From contig JAZHRO010000046.1 of assembly GCA_037157565.1 (NCBI GenBank), positions 16,838,501-16,902,500 of the forward strand: a stretch of DNA of 64,000 nucleotides, given 5' to 3'. Both the position numbers and the translations under genes were made by a program. This document shows positions 21,157 to 33,906 of this stretch, piece by piece; within the stretch, counting starts at the first letter, position 1; each line of letters begins with the position of its first letter. The notes beneath the pieces are model-generated. The model did no database searches and had not been told where the DNA came from. It saw nothing but the letters and a program-made list of their open reading frames with translations. Source of the DNA: Thalassia testudinum. Its lineage: Eukaryota > Streptophyta > Magnoliopsida > Alismatales > Hydrocharitaceae.

Positions 21157-24018
21157 TGTTGTAACGCTTTGTCGTGTTTTTAAATTAGTCTCGTTGCAGT
21201 ATAGTTGAAAAAGCATTATAAATAATTAACAATTTTTTACTCGAAAACTAAAGTATCCGAGGTCGAACTCAGGGAGAAAATAGGTATTTTAGAAACTAAA
21301 TCACAATCTCAAATTACTCAAAAGATGATATCAATGAAATCCAATGTATATGAAAACTAGAGAGAGAAAATGCAAAAAGAAATAGATTTGTCCTTCTTCT
21401 CTTTTCTTCCTTCTTTCTCTTTGTGACTTCTTCTTTCACTTCTCTCTTTCTTTTCCTTTTTCTTTCTTCTGCTTGGCCGCACCTTCTCCTTCTTCCTTTC
21501 TCTATCTTTCCTTTCTTAGACGTCTTAACTGGCGAATGCTATAGTACTTTCACTCTTTCTTCTTCTTCTTCTATGGTTCCTTCTTCTTCTGTTCTTCTTT
21601 GTCTACCCTTGTCTTCTTCTTCTTCTATTCTTCTCTGCTGCACCTCCTCCTTCTTCCTTGGCCTCTGTAGTCCTCTTCAGTCATGCCTCCTTTTTCTTCA
21701 CTTCCTCTGCCGCTCCTCTACTACAGTGCCTCTCTTTCCTTCTTCTTTAGTCTTCTTTCTTCTGCTGCTCCTCTTTCTTCTTCCTTGCGGCCTTCCACAC
21801 TTTGGCCTCCTCCTTCAGCTACGCCTTCTTCTTCAATCTCTGCTACGCCTCTTCCTTAACTCCTTTCCTACACAACACCACGCAGCAAAACCTACCCCCT
21901 GCCCTCCCCATGTCTCTCTCTCTATATTTCTCTCTTCACTCTCTCAGAGCCAGACAATCGGGTATACGGGTCGGGTTACGTGCGCCCAGGTCCAGGCACA
22001 CCGTCGTGGGTGGTGTGCGAGGAGTGCAAGGTAAACGGGTCAGCCAGGTCCGTGTAGGGGTGACCACGGACGAGGCAGGGAGGGTGAGGGGACCTCACCC
22101 CATGAATTGAGGCAACGAAGAGGAAACACAAATTCAACTTATATCACTCACCTCACTCCAAAATGCCCGAGGTGGGACTAAAAGTCCCACCCGCTTCTGC
22201 GCGCACGCTTGTAGGGGGTCACCTTCGATTGCCGCGGCTGCAGTGCTTTCTCAAAGCCACTCACTGGCTGACTGTATGTGCGAGGTAACTCCGCACCTCC
22301 TGGACCTGTTCACCTGGAGCCTGATGCCTGGGTTGAAGCTTGCGAGCAAGTTGCATGTTAGCTCCAATGGCAGCGAAGGCAAGAACCTATTCTCAAGAAA
22401 AATAGCCTCACGGCCTCATTAGATCACGCAAGGAGCTTCTCCATGACATGGTGAAGGTGTTGTGGTAGGTGGCTGGATGCAGGGTGGCCTAGGTGTGCGT
22501 GCCTAGGTCAGCTTGTGGCTGTGATGATGGGTGTGGTTGGGGAGAGATAGTGGAGGCTGTGGCGGTCGATGGAGATGGTGAAAGTGATCAGTGGATGGTG
22601 GTGGTGCTTCTAAGAGGTCTGGCGAGGTGGATGGGTGTGGGGAGGTGACGGAGACACCTCGTCGATGGTCTGCCGGAGGTGGAGAAGATGATGGTGGTAT
22701 GCGGAGTCAAGGGGTCGAAAATGCAAATTAAGATAGGGGAAATGAAGAGGGGATAGAGGGGAATAATTCTAACCTACCTAATGGAGGAAAGGAGGGAGGA
22801 GGCGGACGGCTTGTATGTGCCATCATCGGAGTCGAAGGCCCTGAGGTGGGGATGACGGCGATGATGAAGTGGTCGGAGAAGCTCGCGCGGGTACAGCGCA
22901 ATGCGGAGGAGAGAGGCGGAGATGACGCTGCCACTGCTATGGTGGCAGAGTGACGAGAAGAGGGAGGACAGATCACCGAAGCTTGCGGGCTGTTGGCCGG
23001 AGGTGAAGGAGGATGAATTTAGGGGTTTTCTCAGGCCAAATCAAGCTTAGAAGATGTGGTCGGACCTGAGGTAACATTTAAAGGCACAGGCAGAGGGCCT
23101 TGTGCTTGGAAGGCGAGCATCAAAGCTCAAGACTCTCACAGGAGGTATGGCCGCAAATAATACCCATACCTTTCAAGCATTCGCATGAGAGGTATGGTGT
23201 GAATTAGGGCACGGGGCGCTACTCAGGCGGTAGGGGACTTCTTAGAGAACCCCCCTTTCAAATCTGAGAGCAGCTCCCTGGGGAAGCAAGGAGAAATCCT
23301 CCTCGAAACTTCGCCATAGGTATGGGTCTCTGCTGCAATGGTAGAAGGACTGGAATGCGAAAAGTGATGAAGAAGTTGAGGGGGTTTTGGCAAGGGTTTT
23401 AAAAAGTTAGGGGCCAGAATATAATTAGGTGGACTATTTTGCAAAGTAGGTCAAGATGGCCTTCCCTTAAATCCAAATTTTGGTAAAAACCTAATTTGGA
23501 CCTAAGGAATCTATTGGTGAAGTTGGATTTTAGGTTTGACCACGTTTGACTTGACATTTTGCATAAAAACCCAAATTAGGTCTAATATTGAGTTTGGACC
23601 CCAATCTAGGTCAAAACATGTTCCAAAGGCCAAATTGAAGGTTTTGAACCCTAGGGGATATTTTTCCATGAATTTTTGAGGGTTTATGTTATTTTTATCC
23701 TACTTGAAACCTTGTGAAATTAAGTGGATTTGTTTTAGGGTTACAGAATGTTATTTAATTCTTAAATTTCACAATAACCCTTTTCTGACTAAACCATCCC
23801 ACTTTTTCGCTTATTAAGTCCAATTGACCTATGTCTAGACCCTGAGAAATCCCGTTGATGCACTACAATGATAAAATTGTAGTTTTACCCTTTGTTTCAT
23901 GTATTCTTTTCAGATCAGTAATTTCTTGAGTTAGGCCTTCCTTTGGTTATGCAGGAGCTTTTGTTCACTTTATTAGGTCAAAATAAGCTAGTTAGGGTTC
24001 ATGATGAGGTTCTCATCA
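21157..24018 (-). repeat. 3' LTR of E2
   Basis: 2862 bp. In sense order it starts TGATGAG at 24018, and a TATA-like CTTTAAAT lies near 23080. A long purine-rich region (pyrimidine-rich on the plus strand, about 21395-21860) precedes the end at TGT, 21157. It lacks the 21-bp hairpin arm present in the 5' LTR at 34271-34299. Confidence 0.9.
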
Positions 24019-25599
24019 TACCCCCATGCCTAGCTTTTGCTAGTCTCTTAGCAAAATTTCGTGGTTTTAACTTCTGTTCTTGACCATGAGTTTCTTTCAC
24101 CAGTTATGATAAGCGCTTTTTCTTCTTTTTCTCTTGTGATTAGGTTATAATGTCGACAATAGGCCTAGAGGTACTATTGTCCAGTACCTAACTAGCTTTA
24201 GCTTCGGTCCTCCGCAAAGGTTTTTAAGGCCCGCAACAACTATCCTAAGGTTCATTGGACTCCGTGGTTAAAGCACTCGTGCTTGAGACATATTTAGCCT
24301 TGGTTCAGTTTACAGTGCATTTTTGTAAGAGAGAGACAGAGGATTTATTTGTTTGGAGAGTTTTCTTTCTCTTTTCTTTTTATTTCTAGCTTCGGATTGG
24401 CTTCTCAACACGATCTATATCGGATTCCTTGTCCCCATCATCAATCCTCAAAGGTTCCTGGCAAACAATGCTTCGTAATAGCACTGCCCAAGGCAACCCC
24501 CAGAACCCTGGTTTTCGAGATTTCAAGATAATCCCACCCATGCCGTTCCGTGGCCGAATCCAGACCCTGACAATTGACATTTCGTGATAATGCCACCCAT
24601 GGTATCTGAACCAGCAGAGTGCTTACATATCCCCGATAGGATATGTGAATATCCTAAGAGACAAGCACCGAGGAGATGATATGTTGTTACGCATCTTCGA
24701 GGGAAATTTCCCACCTCTCCGCACTGGGAACTCGTTCAAATCAACTTGTGTTGATCGGCCACTCCTAATCTAGGCAACTTTTTCAAAACATTAAAACACT
24801 TTTACGTGAGTTTGATAGTTATGCGTACTGAACTAGACTGTATGTGGATTGGGGTGCTTAGGTTCTCGAGTCCCGCAAATCGAAGGTCAGTTAATGAGGT
24901 CGAATACTCTATAAGCCTTAGACCTCATACTTAAGCTTTGCATTTTCCCCAACCTCTTGAGGATTATCCAGATCTTAGCGAGTACTAAGAGTCTAGCCAA
25001 AAAGGCCTAATGTCAGCATTCCTACTAATCTCTTTTTGTGTCTCTTTAGCACTTTTCTTTACTTTTCTTGATGTGGTTTAGAACTTCTGTTAATCCCTTA
25101 ATTTCTTACTAATGACTATCTCTTTCTTTTTCATTTTGTGTTCCATTTTTGTCATTTTCCTCTTTTTCCTCCTCCTATTTTGTATAGCCCAAAAATTTTC
25201 CCTCTCTTCTCAGTTTTTTTTTTTTAGATATGTGATTTTTTTTTTGTTGAAACCTTTTCTTGATTGAGTTTCATACACTTTGCACTTTCATACCCCCCCA
25301 TTCCTATGATTTGCAATGTCTCCATTGTAAATTAGGTGGGTTCGAATTCAGCTTAGTTCATTCATTAGGACAGGTGTTTGGTGAGTGAATGGGTTGAGGT
25401 GACTATTGCGGACGATTTCTAGACTCAGGTACGGGTACCTGAGGTGGAGTCAACTGTTCTAATGGATGAACCCTAAAGTGCAATATGAATTTAGCATAGA
25501 AATGTCAGGAAAGGTTTCAGGTTTTTCAAAGAATGACGGGTTGCCTCCCGTTGAGCACTGAGTTTTACGCCATCAGCTGGGTGCAATGAGATTAGGGAG
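24019..25599 (-). other. E2 3' non-coding internal region
   Basis: Between pol and the 3' LTR there is no ORF longer than about 65 codons. It contains a G-rich polypurine tract against the LTR (the complement reads GGCATGGGGGTA), the triple repeat at 24440-24605, and T-rich runs near 25140-25260. Confidence 0.7.
24440..24605 (-). repeat. Degenerate triple repeat, E2 copy
   Basis: Three related units of about 37 bp (plus strand CCTGGCAA..., then TTCG-GATAATGCC, then CCATGG) are spaced 50-60 bp apart. The same array is at 39018-39184, 62998-63165 and, inverted, 59055-59192. Confidence 0.75.
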
Positions 25600-28500
25600 A
25601 ATGGAGAATAAAGGATGACTCAGCCAAATCTGTATTGGTCATGTCAATGAATGGTTTGAGTCTCTGACCGTTCATGACAAAGGGTTCGAAATCGTGGCTG
25701 AGTGGACTGATCTCAACGGCTCCATTTCCAAAGATTCATCGAATTAAGTATGGTCCGATCCACTTAAATCGTAGCTTCCTTGGGAATAATTTGAGTTGGG
25801 AATCAAAGAGTAGGACCTTTTGGCCAGGATGAAAGATCTTTCTAGATATGTGCTTGTCGTGAAAGGCTTTAACCCGCTCTTTGTAGATTCATGAGTTTTC
25901 ATATGCATCGTGGCGTAATTCATTAATCTCACTCATCTGAAGCTTTCTATGGGTTCCAACCTTAGAAAGATCGAAGTTGCAATTCCATACTTCCCAATAG
26001 GCTTTATGCTCCAATTTGACGAGGAGGTGACATGCCTTCCCATACACCAGTCTGAAAGGAGACATGCCTAATTAGGTCATGTGGGCGGTCCTATAGGCCC
26101 ACAAAGCTTTCGGAAGCCGGGATGACCAATCCTTCCTATCAGGTCGAAAAGTAACCTGGAGGATTTTCTTGATCTCTTGATTTGATAGCTCAGCTAGACC
26201 ATTAGTTTGGGGGTGGTAAGGAGTAGAGATTCAGTGCGACACCCCGTATTTAGTCATCAGTGACCAGAACTGAGCGTTTGTGAAATGGGTCCCTCCATCA
26301 GAAATGATTGCACGTGGAATCCCGAACAGTGAGAAGATGTTTTGGTGAATAAACTTGATAACGAATTTGTGATCATTGGTTTAGGTTGGAATGGCTTCAA
26401 TCCATTTGGACACATAGTCAACAGCAAGTAAAATGTATTTGAAGCCATCCGAGATAGGGAAGGGTCCCATAAAATCAATCCCCCATATGTCAAAAATCTC
26501 GCATACCAGGATCAGTTGTAAAGGCATCATGTCTCGATGGCTCATGTTGCCTAAGGTCTGGCAACGGGTACCTTTCTTACAGTGATTGTATGCATCCTTA
26601 AAAATTGTGGGCCAGTAAAAGCCACACTGGAGAACTTTTGATGCGATTTTGTGTCCTGAAAAATGTCCACCACATGCCTGGTCATGGCAGAAAGAGAGCA
26701 TGTCTTTGATTTCCGCTTCCATGACACAACATTGGATAATTTGATCAACACCAATGCGGAATAAATACGGGTCTTCCAAAAGGTAATACTTGGCATTGAA
26801 ATGCAATTTGTCCTTCTTGGCCTTCGACCAATCAGACGGGATCTGATATGATCCCAAGTAGTTCATTATGTCAGCAAACCATGGAAGCCCGGTATTAATA
26901 GTCAGGAGGTGCTCATCAGGAAAGTGTTCCATGATGGGTCCGAAAGGGTCAATGATCTCAAAAGGAAGGCGAGACAAGTGATCAGCTACCACATTCTGTC
27001 TTCCCGCTTTGTCGTGAATCTCGAGGTTAAATTCTTGCAACAGTGAGATCCATCGGATTAATCGAGGTTTCGCATCCTTCTTTGCAAGGAGATGCCTCAC
27101 AGCTGTGTGATCCGAGTAGATAATAACATGGGAACCCAGGAGGTAAGATCTGAATTTTTCTAGGGCAAATACTATGGCTAGCAGCTCTTTCTCAGTAACG
27201 GTCTAGTTACACTGAGCCTCGTCAAGTGTTTTGCTAGTGTAGTAAATGACCATGGGTTTCCCATCAATTTTCTACCCCAAAATCACTCCTACAGCGAAGT
27301 CAGATGCATCGCACATGATCTCAAAGGGTTGAGACCAATCAGGGGACTATAGGATCGGGGCTTGGGTAACTCGGTCACGAAGGATCTCAAACGCTTGAGT
27401 GCATTCCTTGGAGATATCAAAAGGTACAACCTTGGAGAGAAGAGTGGTCAGGGGGCACACAATTTTCGAAAAATCAGGGATAAATCGATGGTAAAAACTG
27501 ATGTGCCTCAGAAAAGATCGAATGTCCTTGATCGAGCTAGGCATAGGGAGATTGGAAATCAAGTTAACCTTGGCTTGATCGACTTGGATGCCTTTCTCCA
27601 AAATTAGATGTCCCAGGACGATTCCCTCAGGCACCATGAAATGGCTCTTTTCCCAGGAAAGAACCAGATTCACGTCAATGCATCGCCTGAGTATTTGGAT
27701 CAAGTGCTGGAGGCAATCGTCAAATGATGCTCCAAATACTGAAAAGTCATCCATGAAGACTTCCAAATAATCACCTACCATATCAAAGAATATGGCAAGC
27801 ATGCACCACTGAAAAGTCGCGGGTGCATTGCAGAGATCGAAAGGCATCCTTCGGAACGCGTACATCCCGAAGGGGCAGGTGAACGTGGTATTTTCTTGGT
27901 CCTCTGGATGGATTGCCGCTTGGTTATAACTGGAGTACCCGTCAAGAAAGCATAAGAACCTATTTCCCGCTAGTTTTTCGAGGATCTGATCAATAAACGA
28001 TAGTAGGAAATGATCCTTCTTCGTGGAGGAATTGAGTCTTCTGTAAACAATGCAGACTCTCCACAAGTTAGCTATACGGGTTGGTATGACCTCTCCGATT
28101 TCAGTCGTGATGGTGGTGAGTCCTGCCTTCTTAGGCACAACTTGGATTGGACTCACCCATCGACTGTCAGAGATCGGGTAGATGATCCCTGCATCTAACC
28201 ACTTAATGATCTCCTTTTTCACGACCTCCTGCAGATTAGGGTTCAAACGTCTCTGCATTTCACGCGAAGGTCGTGCGCCCTCTTCAGAGTAGATATGGTG
28301 TGTGCAATAAGAGGGGCTGATACTAGTCAAATCACCGAGAGTCTATCCAATGGCTCTACGATGTTGCTGGAGAATAGTAATCAAACGGGATTCCTGGTTA
28401 GGTGTGAGTATGGAGTTTATAATCACAGGAAACATCTGATTGGAACCCAAAAAGACGTATTTCAAATGATCGGGAAGGGGCTTGAGTTCCACGAAGGGAT

Positions 28501-29496
28501 TATCAGCAGCAACGGGTGGTTCAAAGTGTGTGTCGGGAATAAGGGTAGGAGTTATGGGTGTATCCAGATCAGGTTCAGACTCCTCTATTTGCGGGTTTTG
28601 ATCTTCTTGTGGTTGATCAGGGATAATCAGGTTGTCCTTGATATGCGGTTCATCAACCACAGCTTTGATATCACATATTTTTTCTACAACACCGCAATTA
28701 ATCCCTTGTTGGGCCTTAAAGATGTCAATCTTTAGAGTTTGGTTCCCAAATTTCAATTCTATTTGGCCCTCCTCACAACTTATGTTGGCCCTAGCAGTGG
28801 TCAGAAAAGGTCTCCCTAGTATAATCGATGTATCCCTGGGATTCTCAAGTGCATCCATATCTAGAACTATAAAATCCACCGGGAAGTAGAAATCTCGTAC
28901 CCTAATAATAACATCCTCGAGTATTCCTTTAGGTGACTTGATGGATCGATCGGCTAACTGCAATGTCACCTCTGTTGGTTTAAGCTCGGACTCCTCAAGG
29001 TGGTTAAGGAGGGATGTAGGTATTAGGTTTATGGAGGCACCTAGGTCTAACAAAGCTCTATCGAATTGGGTTTCACAAATTTTACATGAAATCAGGGGAG
29101 TGCCTGGGTCTTTAGCCTTGGGTGGGAGTTTACTCAAGATTACAGAGCTGGCTTACTCTGACAGTATGATCGGACTCCCACTTTTGGTTTGTGGCCTACA
29201 CTTGGGTGTACACACACCTTTCAAAAATCGTGCGTAAGCCGGTATGTGGCGGATTGCATCCATCAAAGGGATGTTTATCTGGACCTATTCAAAGAGCTTG
29301 ACCAGATCCTCCTTAGGAGCCACGTGTTTGGTTATCCTTTCTCCCTTGGTCAAGGCCTCGGGAAATGGAACCTTGGTTGGTTCCTCTAGAATAGGTCCAG
29401 GTTCTTAATCTAGGATAGGGACATCCTGGATAACTATCCCAGGGCTTGGTTCACTACCAGGCTTGGAGTGGTTTGGATAAGGTGGGTCTTGAGTTG
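25600..29496 (-). pseudogene. E2 protease-RT-RNase H-integrase, broken
   Basis: Collinear with E1 pol. The protease retains LLDLGASINLIPTSL, the reverse transcriptase retains EVFMDDFSVFG, RNase H retains the DKAGRQNVVADHLSRL block, and integrase retains GGHFSGHK, IWGIDFMGPFP and KWIEAIPT. Most segments share one frame and are separated by stops, for example TAG at 28343-28345 where E1 has Trp, and TAG where E1 has Gln after QAPIL. The distal integrase part is in a different frame. In the finger region several conserved residues have changed (LCFLDGYSSYNQAA against FCFLDGYSGYNQVA in E1). It cannot make an active enzyme. Confidence 0.85.
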
Positions 29497-30139
29497 TGTT
29501 GAACATGCGAATCGCTACGCTAACGTATTTGGTTTTAGAAAACTTGTCATTGTAGCTTGAAAGCGAAGAATTTGTGTTCAACAAATAAAATTTATACCGA
29601 AAAGAATTCCGAGTGAAACACAGGGAGGCTACGTTGATCTATATTCGCAATTACATTTTTTTAGGATTTTTGATAAGCAAGGCGATATAATTACAATGGA
29701 GCTATCAAACTAAAAGAGAGAGAGAGAGAGAAAGAGAACATGCATTCAATATTTTAACTATTTATACAATCAAACTAAGTAAAAGTTACACTAGAAAGCG
29801 GGAAATCAATTACACTATAAAGCAGGAAAATTCTACACTAGAAAAGCTGTAAATAAGAATGGGAGAGAGAAGTTATCCTCCTCGACGATTGCTTGGAGGA
29901 CGACCCGGACGGGACGACGCCTGGACAAAGGAGAACGAAGAAAGACGAAGGAGGACGAAGCAGAAGAACAGGAACGGAGCAGCACGCCGTTGTCATCGTG
30001 GGATCCACTTCCGAAGGGGGATGAAAATTTATACTTTATCTTGCGAGGAGCATCCCGGGTATGGGACAAGCTTCTCTCGAGATTTGGAGGGGTAGAGAAG
30101 AGAAGGAAGGGATGAGAATTTCGTATGGAGGGGGTCTCC

Positions 30140-30146
30140 TTTTATA
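30140..30146 (-). promoter_or_regulatory. TATA box of S1
   Basis: TATAAAA on the minus strand, followed downstream by a C/T-rich leader. Confidence 0.6.
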
Positions 30147-30203
30147 GTTGCAAGGAGTGGGGGCAAAATAGTCATTACAACTTCAAAATAATAAATGACG
30201 AGT

Positions 30204-30233
30204 CTTTAGTGATGGATAAATCCGTCACTAAAG
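30204..30233. repeat. Near-perfect 14-bp hairpin in S1 U3
   Basis: CTTTAGTGATGGAT pairs with ATCCGTCACTAAAG around a 2-nt loop, with one T-G pair. It lies about 60 bp upstream of the S1 TATA box in sense order. Confidence 0.85.
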
Positions 30234-30499
30234 CCCCCAACATGGGCGTAGCTCCCGCGCCCACGCGCGCCTCCTCAGCTGCCCGCGTGCGCAACGCATG
30301 CGCACGTAGTTTGATTCTCAGCCGTTCGATCGCGAGATCAGACGGCTTAAGACGCATCTCCGCCCGCTGCTGCGCCCATCTGGCGCGTGTGATCGTGCAT
30401 GACGCTGCGCGTGCAATAGCGCATGAACGCTATCGGGCGCACGCGGCCGTCCAATCAAGATCCAACGCTCCACGTGCCTGCTCGCTTGCGCCTGATTTG

Positions 30500-30570
30500 A
30501 TGCTCGCGGGACTCGATCCCGCGACCTCTGCTTTGCCCGCAGCTTCATCTCCGCTGCGCTATGCGGTCGA
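30500..30570 (-). other. tRNA-like segment with A and B boxes (S1)
   Basis: On the minus strand TAGCGCAGCGG (30561 to 30551) fits the A box and GGATCGAGTCC (30519 to 30509) fits the B box except for one base. The T-arm pairs GCGGG with CCCGC perfectly. A CTGC/GCAG anticodon stem encloses GGGCAAA, which would read GCA. The acceptor stem does not pair, so a working tRNA is unlikely. Confidence 0.6.
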
Positions 30571-30607
30571 AAAGTCTCGCGGATGATTTTAAAGAGCCGC
30601 ATCCACA

Positions 30608-30711
30608 GCCGTTGGATCGAGATCCAACGGCGGAGAGGGGGCGGGTGCACGGTCTTCATGGAATGTAAGCAGTCGTTTGGGCAACCGAGATGGTGCCATG
30701 TGGCGCCATCT
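30608..30711 (-). repeat. Two palindromes upstream of tRNA-like segment (S1)
   Basis: GCCGTTGGATC pairs with GATCCAACGGC (30608-30631), and AGATGGTGCCA pairs with TGGCGCCATCT around a 2-nt loop, with one wobble (30688-30711). Order relative to the tRNA-like segment is as in S0. Confidence 0.85.
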
Positions 30712-31164
30712 TGGCCGTCCATCTTCTGGAAGTTGTAGATGGTGCCACGGATGTCGGATTGACTCGATTTTTGCGTCGTTGAGCTACGATTGTCAATCCG
30801 AATTCATCCGTGTGGTCGGATTTTTCATCTGAAGTGTGGATTTTCACCATCCTAACCCTTGATCTTCTAGGGTTCCCCGGTCACTATCTGATGCTACGGA
30901 TGCCTGATTAGGGCGATCTTGGAGTCGTTGAACTCCAATCGTCGCCCTGATCACATCCATATGGTTGGATCTTTGATCCGAGGCCCCGATAAAATATTTA
31001 CCCTATCCAAGCACATAAAAGAAGACAATTAACCTCCATTTTATTCAAACTACTCTAAATGCAAGATGATACATGTTATGCAATATTTATATCATGAAAT
31101 GCAATCCTATGCTTAAGAACATGCAAAAATAGACATCTTAAGTAGTGTAAATGTGTTTACATCA

Positions 31165-32940
31165 AGTTGCTTTACCACTACGGGTTGTTATGGAGTTCAA
31201 TCCTGCCTGGTTCTGGTTTGGGGTTGGTAAAATGGGTGGCTGTAGTTAAAATCCCGCATAAGATGTCGAAGCTTCCATCCCGTCAGGTGATGGAACAAAA
31301 GGGGCCTAATAAATCATATGTGCATGGCCTGGATTCATAACGAGCCTCTAGGTCAGTACGTTATTTGGGTTGGCAGAGGTTGCAAAGGAAGTGTGCCCGA
31401 TTGGTGGGAATTCACCATCTGGGCAAGCTGGTTGCGAACCTCTGTGATCTCGTCCTTGTGCTGTTTTTGTATTACCGCATTATTTTTCTGAATTTCAGCC
31501 AATGTTTGAAGGATAAGAGACATTTGGTCTTAGTTTGGCCCAGATTGATAGGTGGGGTTGGGTAGAGGCTAAGGCATCTAATATAGACGAGGGGCTTGTG
31601 GACGGGGTTGATAAGGTAGTCTTTGATTCTGAGAATTTCCCATCCACTGGAAATTAGGATGATTTCGCCATCCAGGGTTGTAGGTGTTGGAAAATGGGTT
31701 ATTCTGGATGGCGTTGAGGTCCTCGCAGGTCTTAGGAGCCTCAGGAAAGTCAGAGTAGGGGGTTCAGAGTTCCCCCTACTGGAATAGATCGGATCAGAGA
31801 TCCCTCCGGTCCTAGAGTCAAACGAGGGTGGATACGGGTCCATCCCCTGAGAAGATCGGTGACAGATATTTTGCACAGTTTCCCTCCCGAGAGGTGGCAG
31901 TGAGAAAGAGTTCTGTGCAGAGGTGGCTCGCTGCAAATGCCGAGTCAGCTCGTCCACCTTCTCTATGATAGAGACCTTGTCCAACCGACTGGCCATCAGC
32001 TCCAAGTCGACGAATGCGGACAGGCCTTGCGTCTCATGTGCTCCCCTAAGATTCATCGATGCGCGGGCATTCGTCTGGTCGAATAAGCCCATGGAGTCAT
32101 TATTGATAGAGTTCTCGCACATATTCTTAAGAATCTCCCACACCGTGTCCTCATGCTAACCCATGATGTTTCCTCCGCAAGTTGCATTGATGAATAATTG
32201 AATGTCTTCACGGAGTCCCTAGTAAAAAGACTAGACTTGTTCCCATTTAGGAACTCTATGATGGGGGCACTTTCGCATGAGATCCAAGAATCGGTCCCAT
32301 GCCTCATGAAGAGGTTCTCCCGTTTGTTGGGTGAAATGAGTGATCTGATGGCGCAAGGCATTTGTCCGACCAACGGGAAAGAACTTCATTAGAAACTCGG
32401 ACTGAAGTTCACCCCATGTGTTGATCGAACGAGTCTTAGTTTGATACCAATGAGCAGCCTTGTCCATGAGGGAGAAAGAAACATCTTCATGAACAGAATA
32501 TCCCGATTTTGTGCATCTGACCCGAAGGTCTGGGCCAGATGCTTGAGCTGTTTAATGTGCTGGAATGGATCCTCAGAATTAAGCCCATAGAATTTTGGTA
32601 TGGCATGAATCATATTGGGCTTAAGTTTGGAATCAGGTCCTCCAGCCGGGATTCGGACTCGAGGCTCGATTGCCACCGCAGCGGGATTATAGTGATCTCG
32701 CATTATAGGATACTATGGTGGGTTTACAAAGTTTTGGAAGAGATCATTTAGGCGCTGAAGCTGGTGCTCAAGGTTGTTCTCTTCTTCAACGGATTGTGCC
32801 ATGATGGAAGAAGGAAAACTTGGTTCTGAATCAGAGCAAAGATCTATGTGGTGGGGTTGCTGCACAAACAAGGGTACCGAGGCTTTGCCTCAGGGAGAGT
32901 GGATTTCTAAAGGAGGTCTTAAGGACCTCCTACCAAACAT
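31165..32940 (-). pseudogene. E2 Gag, broken
   Basis: The frame would start MFGRRSLRPP at 32940, parallel to E1's Gag. It contains the blocks HAIPKFYGLNSEDPFQHIK, FFPVGRTNALRHQI and DLMRKCPHHRVPKWEQV. These lie in several frames with stops between them, so there are frameshifts as well as nonsense changes. The Gag C-terminal linker runs up to the S1 insertion. Confidence 0.8.
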
Positions 32941-33883
32941 GCATCGAAGGATTTGATGAGATCAGAATGTACTGGACCCAATCGAGACACCCAAAATATG
33001 TTGGGTGACTATAGAGATTCGGGGCGGATGATACCCCTTAGTCAGAAAGGTCGTCCACCTGAGAAATACCTGGGCAGCCAGAGAGGGAGAGTCCCGTGAA
33101 GACCCCTACATGGTAGAGCGTCCCCATAGGTTACAAGGTTTCCCCCACCCGACCTCTCTTGTCACTGAGATTCCAGGTAGATCAGAATGGGGACCTTGAC
33201 CTCTTAAGTCTACCTTTTTTACTTAAGATCAAGGTGCTTAGGGTTCCACTTGAACTTTAGGTCTTTTGAGTGCAAAGTGACTTAATTTTAAGCTTGGTTG
33301 ACCCAAAGGATCAACTTCACCTCTTTGTTCCTTTGAGAGCTTTTAGGTCCTTGCTTTTAGGGTTTAAATGGATTGAGAGCCTGATTTGCTTAGGGTTTCT
33401 CTTGGATAGGTCTTTTCAAATAAGGCTTAGGCACACCTCTTTTTGAAATTTTTGATTCTTTGCTTAGAAGAAGATGTGTCTCTAAAACCCTAGCTTGTAA
33501 TCCTTAAGTTGGCTCTATTTGGTCCAATTTAGTTGCCTTAAAAATTGGTATCTAGGGCTCAATCAAAAAGGTTTTAGCCCCAGTTACCTTAAGTGGATGT
33601 GCAATTAAAAATGTGTTGAAATGAAAATTACGCAACTTTGGTGAATTACTAAATATGAAAACAAGTAGCCCTAGATTGATTTTTTTTTCTTTATTTTTTT
33701 TTCCTTTTTAGATTTTGAGGGAATTAAGAGAGAGGGCTAATGAAAGTTTACATGTTCCGTGGTGTGGTTGTTGTGCGACTGCTTTTCTTTCCTTGGCTTT
33801 CCTGCGACAAACACAACAAAAGAGAGAAATTAAGTCAGTATTGAATCAGAAGTTGTGATTAATGCTTCTAAAATGCCCATTGC
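32941..33883 (-). other. E2 5' leader
   Basis: Non-coding sequence between the primer site and Gag, collinear with the E1 leader (45857-46738). No ORF is conserved between the two. Confidence 0.65.
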
Positions 33884-33901
33884 TCCCCGGCAACGGTGCC
33901 A
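33884..33901 (-). promoter_or_regulatory. E2 primer-binding site (tRNA-Asp)
   Basis: The minus strand reads TGGCACCGTTGCCGGGGA, one change from the complement of tRNA-Asp, 5 nt from the LTR end. Confidence 0.9.
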
Positions 33902-33906
33902 AAAAT

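Larger units (their letters stand above)
29497..31164 (-). mobile_element. Solo LTR S1 with AGTTG target duplication
   Basis: The insert is 1668 bp and interrupts E2 exactly where E1 reads on without a break (near 44060). AGTTG flanks both sides (29492-29496 and 31165-31169). On the minus strand it starts TGATGTAAACAC and ends CATGTTCAACA. A TATA box lies at 30140-30146, and a CTCCCTGTGTTTCACTC motif lies near the sense 3' end. There is no internal region, primer site or second LTR, so LTR-LTR recombination after insertion is the simplest explanation. Confidence 0.9.

Noticed and set aside
21423..22110. Ser/Leu/Phe-rich ORFs that look like membrane proteins
   Set aside because: They are translations of CTT-rich LTR sequence; similar frames occur in every related LTR.
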